From Diplonema papillatum (taxonomy: Eukaryota > Euglenozoa > Diplonemea > Diplonemida > Diplonemidae): a DNA stretch of 64,000 bases. The notes beneath the pieces were generated by a model that ran no database searches, was not told the DNA's origin, and saw only the letters and a program-made list of their open reading frames with translations. The number at the start of each line of letters is the position of its first letter. The first letter of the stretch is position 1. The DNA lies in assembly GCA_030068145.1 (NCBI GenBank), contig JAPJBO010000016.1, positions 124,001 through 188,000 on the forward strand, in the 5' to 3' direction. Positions 40,251 through 51,928 of this stretch are shown piece after piece. The position numbers were made by a program, and so were the translations under genes.

Positions 40251-42301
40251 AGAGTCGTGTGGGTGACACCAGAAAAAAACCAGGAAAAGGACCTTGCCGT
40301 GGGCGCGGGTCAAGGGCCAAGCAATGTTCTAGGCTGGTGGGGACGCACAGCTTCCGTAGGGGAGCTGCGCACGACATAAACGACGAAAACCCGGACTTAG
40401 GAGTCCTACTAAGAGCGGGTAGCTGGACCTCTGGTACTTTAAAGAGTACATAGACTGGTCGAAGGTACAGCAGAAAGGCATGACCCAGGTCAGTCGCGGA
40501 CGAATGAGAGTCGATGCAGGGAACAGAAAGACCCGAACGACTACCTGGACTACTCAACATCGGATTGCCGGTTTCCATCAGATCCGACGATCGAGTTACC
40601 CATCGCAGATGAGCGGTCCACGTAAGCTCATCCTTCCGTTCTAGAGAGTTGACCCCGATAACAAAGACATGCATATCAGTGAAAATCTAAGACGCGACCA
40701 GTTTGAGGTCGCCTCTAGGACGGCCCTGGTAGGTGGCCCTCAGGTCAGGAAACAACAATTCTGAGGTACGGAATGGGCTATTTTGAGCTCGATATTTCCA
40801 TTGCCGCCGTTCTTTGGACCTGAGGATGCACCTCCCGTCGCCAGATCTGAAAATTTCTCATTCTGGAGAAAGGAAGAGGGGGGTAAGGAAAAAGTTCTAA
40901 AAGAGCCTAAACAGAAGGATTGGGCACATCGCTTTCCAAAGAAGCAAACGACGGTCAAAATGACTGACACAATGATCCGTATATGCCCAGGACAAGCAAA
41001 CTAGAAGTTGTCCACGGCACTCACCGTTGTCAGGAAGATGGTACTGATTTCCGAGCACTTGTAAGCGTACTCCTTCTTGAAGTTGTGAGCGAAATCTTGT
41101 AGCGGAAGAGTTTTTGCGGCCTAACTTGCAGCAGCTTAACCTTTCCCTCTATAGCATACTCGAATTGGAAGAACGTCGCTTATTTTGGTCGCGTTCGGCA
41201 GAGCCTTGAGACCATTGCACTGTTTGCAATTTCCAGCAGCGCAAGCGTGCTACTCGGCCGCAGGTTGTAACCGAGTAGGGCTCGTGTAGTGTTTGCGCAT
41301 GGGAGAAGTGCCGTCTGTCGCCAGCTTCATCTGGCAAGCGAGGTGCCACCGGCAGTGGCCCACCAAGGGGTCGATGGAATCCTTTTTATATTCACGGGTC
41401 TGAGACGCATGAACGCAGATGAAGAGACCTCGACCTTCGTCTCACAAAATGGAGGTCATTCACCTTCATATTGATACCACATATTGATACCACACAAATT
41501 AGGTGGGTCACTGCTTTTTGAAGAGCGTCTGAGACCACACCCCCTCATATTTTGTTGTGCCTCAAATGGTTAAAGCAGAAATATTCACGCCCAATCTCCC
41601 AAATGCCTCCGGAGTTGATCAAGAAGGTTGACATACGCACTGATTAAACCCAGGGCCAATTTGGCAGTTCTGGTCGCACCTCGTTTTCACTGTTTTCGGG
41701 GGCTGCTGGAATCACACCCCTCGCAATTTTGTGATTCCAATGGCTGAAGGTTTCGCGTTCGCTCTTTCAAATGCATCCGGAGTTGATCAAAATGGTTGAC
41801 CCACGTGCCAGTGTATGCCCAGGACAAGGTCGACATTCTTTGTTCGCGTCTTAGATTTTCACTGATATATTTGCAAAAAAGAAAACTGCATTTTGCGTGT
41901 GCATGTCACAAAAAGTTGCAGTTTTCTGCGCATATATCTGCAAGTTTCCCTTTTTACTATCCATCATTTTTTCTTTTAGAGTATACAAGAAAAAAGTGTC
42001 GTGGCTTTGTTTGTGCCTATGTGTGTAAACCCTGTTTTGAGTGATTTGGCACAGCACGCTGCCATCCGACACTTTTTGATACCTACAAGCAAGCTTGTTA
42101 CCATAAGAAAATGCCAAACCGGGTGATACCTGGGACACCCAGCCCCATTTTTGGGTGTCTCAGGCTTTACCCGGCTCAACATTAATCCCATTACGGTAAA
42201 ACAAAACTACGCACTTCTTTCAGTGTTACCCACAGATTGAACCTCTTTGGGTGGAGACCTACTTCGGGATAACATTATACGAGGGGGAAAGTACCAAAAT
42301 T
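40251..42301. other. No recognisable gene; old tandem duplication and a hairpin
   Basis: Two diverged copies about 170-190 bp apart share CACACCCC, CAAATG and CCGGAGTTGATCAA with GGTTGAC (about 41527-41632 and 41714-41802). ATGCCCAGGACAAG occurs at 40984 and 41816. Positions 41863-41890 and 41922-41947 form an imperfect hairpin around GAAAACTGCA. No coding region is supported. Confidence 0.5.
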
Positions 42302-43864
42302 TCAACACACCCCGGCCTTCGTTTTCTTCCGTAGCTCGTTCTGCGAAGGGGGCGCGGCCCGACATGGCTGCTGCTTTGGGCATGGGCAGAGCGTCGAAGA
42401 CACGGGGTTGCAGACAAGAGTTAACGGCATGGTTCTGGGAGGGGTTAAGTCTCTCGCACCTGACCTATCCTGAGCAGGGCCATCCGATGCCGACCTGGTT
42501 AGCCGCGGGTAGATTGAAGACGGCACCGTTGTTGCCGACAGTCTACCGGTGGGGGCATACGCTCCCTTCCAAACGGTTTTCGGCGCGTCTCTGCTGTACC
42601 ATCTCCGGGTCTTTGAACGAGCACCATGCGGACGTGATTTCGTTCTTTCGCGGCTTGGCGTCTCCTCATCCAGATCCTGCGTCTGCGCAGAAGTCCCGTT
42701 TACGGTGTCCGTCGGCCAACCGCACTGCTTCAGAGCCTTCCATAATGGGTCTTCTCCCAGCCCTCCCGGTGCCTCCATATAAAACGTAAATTCGGCCACT
42801 AACGCCTCCACGTCGTCCAAAACCATCGAACACCCTCTTGTCGTCGGCGGGTGCTCGACATCGCCTACCAGCTCGCGTACGAGGCACACGCATTTACCGG
42901 CCTCCACCGCGTGTGCAGGTACCTCCCACTTGATGACGTCTTGACCCCATCCTGCGACTAGGATGTTGTACAAAGAGCAAAGGTTCTGCCTGCCTTCAAC
43001 CACAATCGGCTGCGTCAGCGGCGAAACAAATTTAACCACCACGCCATCCGCCACCCAGCCAGCTGTCCATTGCTGCATGGCTCCTTCGCCCATGGCGGTG
43101 ATGAATTGTGTCATCATTGACCCAGCCACGTCCAACGTCTCTGCGGCTGAAAAATAGCCCCTGTAAAGTGCGCGTGGCATGTGTGCAGAGAGCCACGCTT
43201 TCTCAAAGCTAGCGTCGGCGCCGTATGAAAGCTGTAAGTCTTCAATTGGAGACATTTCAGAAAACGTCGTGAGCGACGAAGAGGGAGAAGACTGCATGCA
43301 AGAGGAAGACAACGCGTCGTTGAACGTTGGTGGCTCGAGGCTTAGGTCGTCGTGATTCCACCACCAGTCGTGCGAAGCGCTTTCGGCCTGCTGATGGTCG
43401 CGAGGCGCCGCCTTGGCTTTGAGGAACAGATCTGCGAATTCTGACAACTCAACCCCTGCGCACGGCTTCTGCCCTAACAAGTCGATCATGCCGTACTGAT
43501 CAAGGTGCAGACAAAAGCACCTGCGTGCCGCAGCAGCCGTACCACTTCCATGCTCTGTGAGCGTGAGCGTCAGCTCGACGCATCCGTTCACAATATCCTG
43601 TTTCATGTCCGTTCGTGATACGGTGCAACCGCTCTCCCACGGTCCACCGGATGTGAACAGCGCTTTGTAGTAGGCAAGAAGGGTACTTATTCCCCTCGCT
43701 TGGTGCACTGCGGAGCCATCGTGCACGAAGCAAGTCACGTTGCGCGACACTTGCGCGGAACACCATGTGCCCAAGGTACCGAGGGCCATTGCATCGAACA
43801 TCTCGAACAGCCGGTCCGCGGCCACCGACGCCAGCTGCACCTTTTCTTCGTCGATGCAACCCAT
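42302..43864 (-). CDS. Tandem NTF2-like protein, shorter paralogue
   Basis: A 520-codon ATG-started frame. It aligns with the first ~340 residues of the protein at 20.1-23.3 kb. In repeat 1 (about 12-150), LGTWC, GPW (74-76), RRCFCL (114-119) and QKP (132-134) fall in register. A linker MPRALYRGYFSAAETLDV (MPEGEYLGELTPEETFDV in the other) precedes repeat 2 (about 240-372). The helix then curved-sheet pattern resembles NTF2/SnoaL-like domains, which bind small ligands or act as adaptors; this is inference. The C-terminal ~150 residues are basic and disordered-looking, with no zinc module. The long acidic or Ser-rich linker between repeats is specific to this copy. Codon use looks ordinary and there are no internal stops. 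Function unknown. Confidence 0.75.
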   Translation of the reverse strand: MGCIDEEKVQLASVAADRLFEMFDAMALGTLGTWCSAQVSRNVTCFVHDGSAVHQARGISTLLAYYKALFTSGGPWESGCTVSRTDMKQDIVNGCVELTLTLTEHGSGTAAAARRCFCLHLDQYGMIDLLGQKPCAGVELSEFADLFLKAKAAPRDHQQAESASHDWWWNHDDLSLEPPTFNDALSSSCMQSSPSSSLTTFSEMSPIEDLQLSYGADASFEKAWLSAHMPRALYRGYFSAAETLDVAGSMMTQFITAMGEGAMQQWTAGWVADGVVVKFVSPLTQPIVVEGRQNLCSLYNILVAGWGQDVIKWEVPAHAVEAGKCVCLVRELVGDVEHPPTTRGCSMVLDDVEALVAEFTFYMEAPGGLGEDPLWKALKQCGWPTDTVNGTSAQTQDLDEETPSRERTKSRPHGARSKTRRWYSRDAPKTVWKGAYAPTGRLSATTVPSSIYPRLTRSASDGPAQDRSGARDLTPPRTMPLTLVCNPVSSTLCPCPKQQPCRAAPPSQNELRKKTKAGVC

Positions 43865-45701
43865 TTTCGACTCTCTCGAACCTCGAAGCGGCCTTCTTTT
43901 AAGAAGCGAAAGGTGGACAAGTTGCGATTCTGACAGAAGAAGATAGTAGAAGTAGGTAGCCGTTCGGCTAGAAAAAAGGGTGAGTCTTCGCTTCTATGAT
44001 GTAGGTTGCAGAGCTGACTGTCAGGTCTACGCGGTTGCTTTCGTTGTGTGTGTTGGTGTTTGATCCTGGAACAAAATGTGATTACAGCTAATTGCCTTAT
44101 CTGCCTTCACTGCTGCACTTCGTTCCGTGCATGTAGTTCGTCTGACGAAGAACTTCGTCACCAGCGGGCATTCTCCGCGCGCTCTAGCCTAAACTAGGGT
44201 GGTCTTTTGGTCAGCGTGGTCTGGCGCCGTTGTCAGTACCGCTCATGTTAATAGCTTCGCTTTTGGTCACTGAGTCACCCAAAGCGCAAACCCTTCCGAC
44301 CACAGCTTCAAAAACCGTAGAAAAGCTACCCATGCGAATGTTTCGCGCGGCTGTAGCAGCTGTGCTTGTTTTTTGGACTCGTTTTAGCTTGTCCGCCTGG
44401 CTTGGCCGGCTGTAAAGGCGCTGGCTAGTTTGAGAGTGGAGAATACTCAGAAAGTTGATCCTGCTGGAAGGGAAAATAGGAACGGCGGCCACTCTTATGG
44501 AAGCAAAGTTGGGTGGAAAAGGGGGACCGAGAGAGCATTGTCACGGGAAGAGTTTTGAACCCGACTTGTGGGTTCGCTTGACCCGACGGTTGAGTCTATA
44601 TGTCAGTTGATCCTTCAATGATGAGCCTGCAGTAACAGACAAGCACACCGTAGTAATTTGCCAGAGAGGTGGCACGTAAACTCGGAGATGTTTGCAGTTT
44701 CCCGCAAGTTGAACTTGCTTCTCGAATGGAGTTGGGGTGGCCTTAGGGGATCGAATCTTTCGTTCATTGAAGCTCGAAGAAAAGCCGACGACGAGTCTGC
44801 ATGAGTTGAGCGATGCTTTCCCACGAAGTACTTGGACGTCGAGATGAACGGTTTGCAGCCAAGAAAGGAGGGTGAGAGGAGGATAGCCAACGGAGAAATA
44901 TATATAACGAAAAGGCCCACTCTTCCAGAAAGGGGTCTCACATGAAGTGAGCCCCTCTCAGCCAATCCGCTTTGGGAGATGCGCATCAGAGCGCGCGCAC
45001 AAGAGGTTCTGACGTCCGGACGCCTGGAACACAATGGAAGATAGCAGAAAAGGAAACGAACGAGAACCAGCTTTTGCCGCGAGTGACGAAAAGGACAGCA
45101 AACGCCGCATTCTCAACACAAAGCCCCACCCAGAGTTGGAACAATTGTTTTTCGTTTGTGTCAGAGCACCCGGATTCACTGGTCACCTTTGACCTAGGCT
45201 GCCTGAGGGTTTCTCTTCGTTTTGGTATCGTGGGTGCGAGTTCTTCACCCATTTAGCGTAAAGAGGCGGGAAGCGGAGTTGGAGAGGCCGAATTGCACAT
45301 CCTGCACATGCATGCTGCGAAGTGCGCACCACTAGACTTTTTACTACAATCATTTCGTGTTCTTTCTTTCTATTCTGCGTTGTTCGGGAAGGGAGGGATG
45401 GGGAAGGTGGGGTGTGTGGTGCTGCCGACATTTTGCCCAGTCAAATAATCTATTCCTCTGCGCTCGGGTGTCATGGTAGGGAGGGGGGCACCCCACCGCC
45501 TCCCAGCTGACGACGACGCCGAGTTTATCCCCCTCAGGATCACCACTGGGGCTGCAGACAGCGGTTGGATGTGTACAGAGATACACGGGGGGGAAAGGGG
45601 AATCGGGGAAAGGGAGAAGAGTTGAAACTGCAAAGAATCGTGCCTTCGCCTCTTTGTAGTCGACAGTGTGTTACTCAAGTGCGTAGCACTAATTGAGTGT
45701 A
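43865..45701. other. No recognisable gene (1.8 kb)
   Basis: Upstream of the NTF2-like gene on the minus strand. Small frames near 44211-44492 lack motifs. No promoter element could be singled out with confidence. Confidence 0.4.
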
Positions 45702-45750
45702 CAAGTTTGGGGTAGAATACAAAAGATCCCTGGCAATAATCTGCGTCAGT
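45702..45750 (-). repeat. LINE-tail core repeat, copy on minus strand
   Basis: Read on the minus strand: GACGCAGATTATTGCCAGGG, then ATCTTTTGTATTCTACCCCA. It aligns with the core at 32140-32184. No LINE coding sequence was recognised next to it. Confidence 0.65.
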
Positions 45751-46084
45751 GTAGCTCTCTGTCGCCCACGCAGCGTGCTGGGCAAGTTCCTGTGTGGACT
45801 GTGGAGTCCTTCCGGATTTCCGTTGCGAGTTCATTCGTGTACGCCTAAACCAAAAACGTTAGCGAACGGAATCCGGACCTAGGGCTAATTACGAATAACG
45901 GTATGTGTTCAATCTCCGAGCAGACCTACGCCCACAGATGGCACAGATTTTGCGTGGCGTGTCCTTATATTTGTATTAGCGCTAGTACTAATCAACCCAC
46001 GCCACAAAAGCGACACTTCAGTACATTTGTCGTGAAGTTGTGCTTGTGATGTTCGCGTGGACTTGCCTTGTCCGAACAACATGC

Positions 46085-46645
46085 TCAATGCTGACGCTTG
46101 TCATTTCGAACCCTCTTGTTCTCACAGGACGGAAGGGCTTGGCTTAAAAGGTAGCATGCATTTCCTCGAGCATTCACATGACTGACACTCCTTGAAGAGA
46201 AAAAGGGGTTGAGGGGAATAGAGGGGATTGGAGGAGGGGTAGGGGAACTCTTGCTGGTCTCTGTGAGCCGGTCCACCAGCCAGTGGTTGGTCGTTTGGAT
46301 TAGTTTGGAGTAGACTGCAAAAGATCTGTGGCAACAATCTGCATCGTCGGCTTCGCCGCCGTCCGCGTCTTCCCCTCCGCATTCGCTCGCCGGAGCGACG
46401 CTTTCACAGTCGAGGGACGAGCCACTTCTTTCGTCCTTCGGCAGCGACAACGACTCCGCATCTTTCTCATGCGGCGCAAGCACTTTGCGCGCCAAGCTCC
46501 GAGCGTGTTTGTACACGCTTCCCACGAACGCGGCAACGGCCACAATGCTGGCGACTTCGGCGAGCGTGTCGGGGTCCAGGGGCAGCAGCAGTTTGCTCAG
46601 CAGCTGCTTCTTTATTTTCTTCGAAACCTTCCCACGAGCGATCAT
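46085..46645 (-). CDS. Hypothetical small protein (weak call)
   Basis: The frame from the ATG at 46645 gives about 186 residues. The N-terminal half is Lys-rich (GKVSKKIKKQLLSKLL) followed by a hydrophobic helix (LAEVASIVAVAAFVGSVY). Then comes an acidic Ser/Glu/Asp linker. The last third is translated from the dispersed core repeat (DDADCCHRSF) and a Pro-rich stretch, so the C terminus is probably repeat-derived. It could be a short membrane-associated protein ending in a retroposon insertion, or a chance frame. Confidence 0.3.
   Translation of the reverse strand: MIARGKVSKKIKKQLLSKLLLPLDPDTLAEVASIVAVAAFVGSVYKHARSLARKVLAPHEKDAESLSLPKDERSGSSLDCESVAPASECGGEDADGGEADDADCCHRSFAVYSKLIQTTNHWLVDRLTETSKSSPTPPPIPSIPLNPFFSSRSVSHVNARGNACYLLSQALPSCENKRVRNDKRQH
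46293..46347 (-). repeat. LINE-tail core repeat, copy on minus strand
   Basis: Minus-strand words CGATGCAGATTGTTGCCACA, then GATCTTTTGCAGTCTACTCC and CAAAC. It is about 600 bp from the copy at 45702-45750 and in the same orientation. Confidence 0.7.
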
Positions 46646-46652
46646 CAGTCTA

Positions 46653-47886
46653 AAGTGCAAAAGAGATAATCCGAAGGTAATCGGCGGATGTCTGATCTCA
46701 TGTTCTTTTTGAATGCAAGTTCACTTGCAGATTTTACTTAGAGTGGTAGTTTGTTCTTTCCCAACGATGGCACAGTTTATTATCAACTGAGCCAACTCTC
46801 ACAGCGGAAACAGACTGGCAGCGGAAAGTGGGTCTCGGCCGTGGACTGTGGCGCAATGTTGTTCAACCCTGACTCGCCAGGGCCAAGCTAACGGGGTTTG
46901 GGTACGCGTACGGACCTCTGGTAAGCGCGGCAGTCGGTCAGTGAGTACTCCTGTGTTGCACCCACAGCAGCACACTGTCCCACAACCTACGTCGTTTCTT
47001 TCTTCATCATGTTGGGCTGTAACATCCTTCCAATACCCGACGCCAGCTGCAACGCCGCGGACTCAAACCACCGGATCTTAGAAAGCGCTTCAGAAGTTCA
47101 GGATGTTTAGGACTGGTCGCCAACCTTTTCAGAAACGGCCGAAGTGACACGCAATGAGCAGGGCCGCGTCCCTTCCCCCATGAACCTGCGGTTCCTTTGA
47201 TCCTTTGACAAGGGTTGACCAACAATCCGTGGGGGAGGCAATTCCAACCAGCGCCAGGGGAAGGGAGCGATTCGCGTTGCCGTGTGCTGAAAACTTCAGA
47301 ACACACAAACACTCAGCAACAGCACCCCCAACAAAACAGAAGGCATAGGTTCCCGGTGCCATTCGGTGAACGGGTTATGAACGGGTTTTATGTCCGGAGG
47401 CCAACGCATTTCATGCGGGAGGCAATCAGCAGTTCGGTAACCTTGCAACTCCACGATACAAATTTCTTGCTCGCAAATCCTGCACCGGATTTCGTTGCCG
47501 GCAGGGTCGTTTGTTGACACTTTTTTTGAAGTTTTTCTAGCTTTTATTACTAGTTTTTTTGCATTCACATTCTTCTTCTGATTCGTTTCCTGGACAATTC
47601 CGCTTGGTGTTGGAGGAAGATCTTCGTACATAAGTGGCTTAGCAGAGCTCGGCCTGTATGTAGGCGTTTGATGCTGGCACCATGTCTGCTTCGCAACGAA
47701 AGGACGAAATGGAACGAAATGGGTCGGGTGGGCGCCACACGAGAGGCGCGCCTGAGGATAGCTAAGAAGGGGTGAGACGGGTGAGCAGCTCGTGTCGTAC
47801 ACACGTCCGCTCTTATGCAAGCAAAGAAAATAGAATGAGGCAAAATAAGAGCTCGTCACTTGCACAACCGCGGCTGATGCAAATCT
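46653..47886. other. No recognisable gene
   Basis: The GGCGTTTGATGCTGGCA word near 47662 resembles AGTGTTTGATGCTAGCA near 63635. No coding motif was recognised. Confidence 0.4.
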
Positions 47887-48000
47887 ACTCCTGATCGTTT
47901 GTACGTAGAGGATGGACTCAGGACGCAAGCGAAAACGCCACTCGCCCCTGCATGGGTGTGTAGTGGTCATCGCTGCCACACTGACCTTTCCCGAGAGAGC
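47887..48000 (+). repeat. Dispersed repeat: 60-bp unit plus GTCATCGCT unit
   Basis: CTGATCGTTTGTACGTAGAG and GGACGCAAGCGAAAACGCCA match 11286-11345. The GGTCATCGCTGCCACACTGA word at 47965, followed by CCTTTCCCGAGAGAG, matches the repeat at 52138 and 57853. It therefore joins two dispersed sequences seen apart elsewhere. Confidence 0.7.
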
Positions 48001-51000
48001 GGAAGAGCAGCGCTGATCAACGTCGCGGCAATCGGAGAGTAGTCTCGGATCGCGTTGCAGTTAAGGTCAAGCGGGCCCCCAATTGTGCATCGGGAGGTTG
48101 GCGGTACGATCGGGGGCCCGAGGTTGAGTGCAACAGGCGTGTATTTGTTTGTACGTGCCGGGGGAGGATAATCTGTTAGTGATTGATGGTGAGTGAATAT
48201 GATCGTTAGGCTAATTTTCTCCCAAACACGCTGCCATCGTTCTCTTTCGTGTTTACTATGCATACGAAAAGTTGAGTGCTCGCATAGCAAGACTTTGGTT
48301 TAGTGCCCGGAGCTTCCACCTGCAATGGGAAGTACTAAATCCCACCGTGATGTTCACGTCGGCAGACCGCAGCTACAGGTATCTGACAGGTAGCTTTGCA
48401 CATGTGTGTGCGTGTGTTGCGGACCCTTTTAACATGTGTTTGCGTGTAGGCGATGAAAGAAAAGTAAGGGCAGGCGGAGTCCTTTTTGAGGCCCATCGTT
48501 CGAACCGGCCACCTAGGTGGAGATGTAGCGCGCGCAAAGACTTGCGTCGTTTTCTCTCGTGTTTTCGGGGCTTTCTGCTTTGCAAGATTTTCTTGTTCTT
48601 CTGGAAATTTTTCTTCGGGGGGGTTCAACCAAAATGTTACGCGCGCGGCAAACGTGGGCAAAAAGAAATCCGCCTGCCGGACGACGACGTAAATGGCAAA
48701 GAGCGTCATAATAAAGACCATGACCGTTGGGTTGCAGAGACGTGCAGACGCTAGCTGAGCTGACGCCAAGGGACTGCTCCGTTCCGGTGGGACCAAAAAA
48801 AGGGCTTGCACAGGGAGGGGGGGGGGGCGGATGAATGAACGAAGAACAAACAAGGGAGGCGAGCACAGGAGACCATCTCTCCAGGGTGCATCTGGTCACC
48901 CGGATGCATACATCAATGGATTGCGCGATAAATAACTCTATAAGGTTATTATTGAGAGAGTTGCCAGTGGGAACTTGTTGTACGGTTTCCCTTCCTTCAC
49001 GAAGACTTCCTTGGCAAGATTATACACAAGAACTCGAGCCCTGTTTCCGCAGGCACTTTCTGCTGGCACGTTCTCGCTTGTTTTACGGGTTAATAATAAA
49101 AGAAAAAGGGAAAATGGCGCCAGGGAGCACGAAACCCGTGCCTGCCATGAAAAATGGCGACTCGCTGGAAAGAGGGGGGTGGGGCGGGGGCAGCGCTCTT
49201 GTTAAGGATCAGCCACTTTGGCCGGATGGCCGGATAAACCAGACCCCCCCCCCCCTTCTAAATGCAGTGCAGTTGCCTTGGAGGCTGGGTGGTCAAATTC
49301 TCTAAGGTGAAATGGTCATTATTCCCTGCCAAAAGTGGGCCCACAAAAATTTTCCAAAGTGTGGTATTTGGGGTATTTGGGGCAAAAGAATTTTTTTTTT
49401 TTTTTTTTTTTTTCTGACTGCCCACCGTGGTGACCACCTTAGAGTGTGAAAGATAGCGTCTCCCCCTCCACAGTGAAAATAGCCTATAGAGGTGGGGGGG
49501 TCTGCCGGCTGATGGATGGATGGATGGTTCTTAACAAGATGCCTGGGCGGGGGCAGAAATGTGGGCCGACCTTGCGTTTGAGGCAAAAACAGACCAGCTG
49601 CGATTGTCAGCAGGGGTCCAGAGCTCGGCTCATGTGTGACTTGACGACCCAACAGGTGAGCGTCGGGGTGGGACGGGGGGTGAGCGCGCATTTTCAGAAA
49701 GCAAGGCGCGCGGCACAGTCACAAAGGAGGTTGAAGTATGGCTGAAGGTATCCGTATGTACTCCGCCGAATTGCCGCTTGAGATTGAGAGCTTTAGGGTT
49801 CCACGTTGAAGAACGGACGTGGTCCGCAACAAGCGCACACCGCAGACAACCAAAGCCAGTGACGGGTAGGGTGCTAAAAGAACGCGGAAGTGGAACCGCA
49901 AAGAACTAAGACATAAAAAAGACAGCGCATGGCTCGAGTGGAGAAACAGGGCAGTGTCCGCACCCGCAGGTCCGTACCCGCGTGTCGTCGGTTTCCGAGA
50001 GCTACGGGTTTCTGCCCGAACCACCTTTCAGAGTTTCTCGGTAACTGTTTACCGTTTCCGGAACAACGTCCGCACTCAAAGCGAAACGAAACCGACCAAG
50101 AAAACGGTGATGATGCAGGAAACTCGGCCAGAAGCATATTCCTGTGGCTCCTATCGTTTTCACCAGATCGACTAGAGTTGATCCAAAGGGGTCTTCTAGG
50201 GATCCGAGAGGTGCCTTCTCTGGGGGAAAGGGGGCACGTAAAAATAAAATAGTGGAAAGGGAAAAAGGGTCGCAGGGGGGGGGGAGAGAATGGAGAGAGG
50301 CGGACATAATGCTACGGATTCACTACTTCCGCTCGCGCATGCGTCAACGCATGGCTTGCAGCCCGATTTTCCTCAGAAAGCTAGCACACGACCGTTCGTG
50401 ATTCGTCACTTCTTTTCTGTTCCCAGCTTCCGCGGAGGTATTTTTCTTCGTAACTTTTTTTTCGTTGCGCGCGTTCTTTTCAGACGTGTATTTTTCTAGA
50501 GAGTGGAAGGAGTGGTGAGGCATCAGAGAGGGAGGGGGCAGGGACGTGCAGGGGGAAACCCAACGCGCAGAGGAAGCGGAGAGAATTAAATCCCTCCGTT
50601 ATGTACTGCACCGTTTTTCGCCACGTCCACGCGAGCCCAGTCGGCCACTCCTCCTATCAGCCCAGAATTGCCATGGAAAAAGCCCGATTAAGAGTCTGCC
50701 ATATCAAGTCAAGCAACACACTTTTATAATCGCACCTGTCATGCGGACGCGTCGCCGGAAAAAAGACAGGGTTCAGAGCAGAAGGTTTCGCAGCCTCAAG
50801 GCGACTTTCGGCCAATTCGGCTGGGATTTTCCCCCTCCAAAGGAGCCTTGGAGTGTGGCAGAGTTGACCGGGGTGTCTCTAGGAGACGCCGGCCTCGTTA
50901 CTGCTACTGCGGGGGGCCGCGGCCGCCCACTTCGATGGCAACCATGGGCTGGGGAGAGGGGGAAGGCAGGTTCGGGCTCGGTGGACAGCGAAAGTGCGGT

Positions 51001-51340
51001 TTTGCTCCAAAAAGAACGCCGGCCCCTCCCGCAATGTTCGAAAATGCCGGCCTCCCGGGGCGACGCGTATTTTTTCAACCGTGCAGGATAATCCCTGGGC
51101 CTTCGTTACTTTGTGAACCAGTCCACTCCGATCCCCTGCAACCGAGCCGAATTGCCTGCTGCCGTCCGTCGCAGCCGAAGCAATAAGCGCGCCAACGTGG
51201 CGCTGGTTCTGCCGAAGACGAAGTGGAACCCGGGGCGCTCGTTGTTACCGGCGAGGTGATTGGCATTACTGCGGCCGGGTGCTGGGAAGGCACCAGGCAT
51301 AGTGGTCAAACGATTCGCACTATCGCGCACTATCGCAGTT
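48001..51340. other. No recognisable gene (3.3 kb)
   Basis: The stretch contains a C-run at 49245-49255 and a T28-type run near 49390. At 49291-49316 a word (CCATTTCACCTTAGAGAATTT on the minus strand) is nearly repeated at 59416-59437. Frames are short and without motifs. Confidence 0.4.
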
Positions 51341-51341
51341 G

Positions 51342-51363
51342 GTCATCGCTACCGCGCTGACAT

Positions 51364-51396
<33 letters not shown>
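51342..51396 (+). repeat. GTCATCGCTACCGCGCTGAC unit with (GA)n tail
   Basis: The exact 20-bp word is followed by ATTTC and a GA run. The same arrangement is at 52019, 52138, 57734 and 57853. Confidence 0.85.
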
Positions 51397-51855
<459 letters not shown>

Positions 51856-51928
51856 ACATAAAACAAGTCAAAGGGTGTGGGCCTCCACCGTCAGGTGGGC
51901 CCCCACCGTCAGGTGGACAGGCTAGTTT

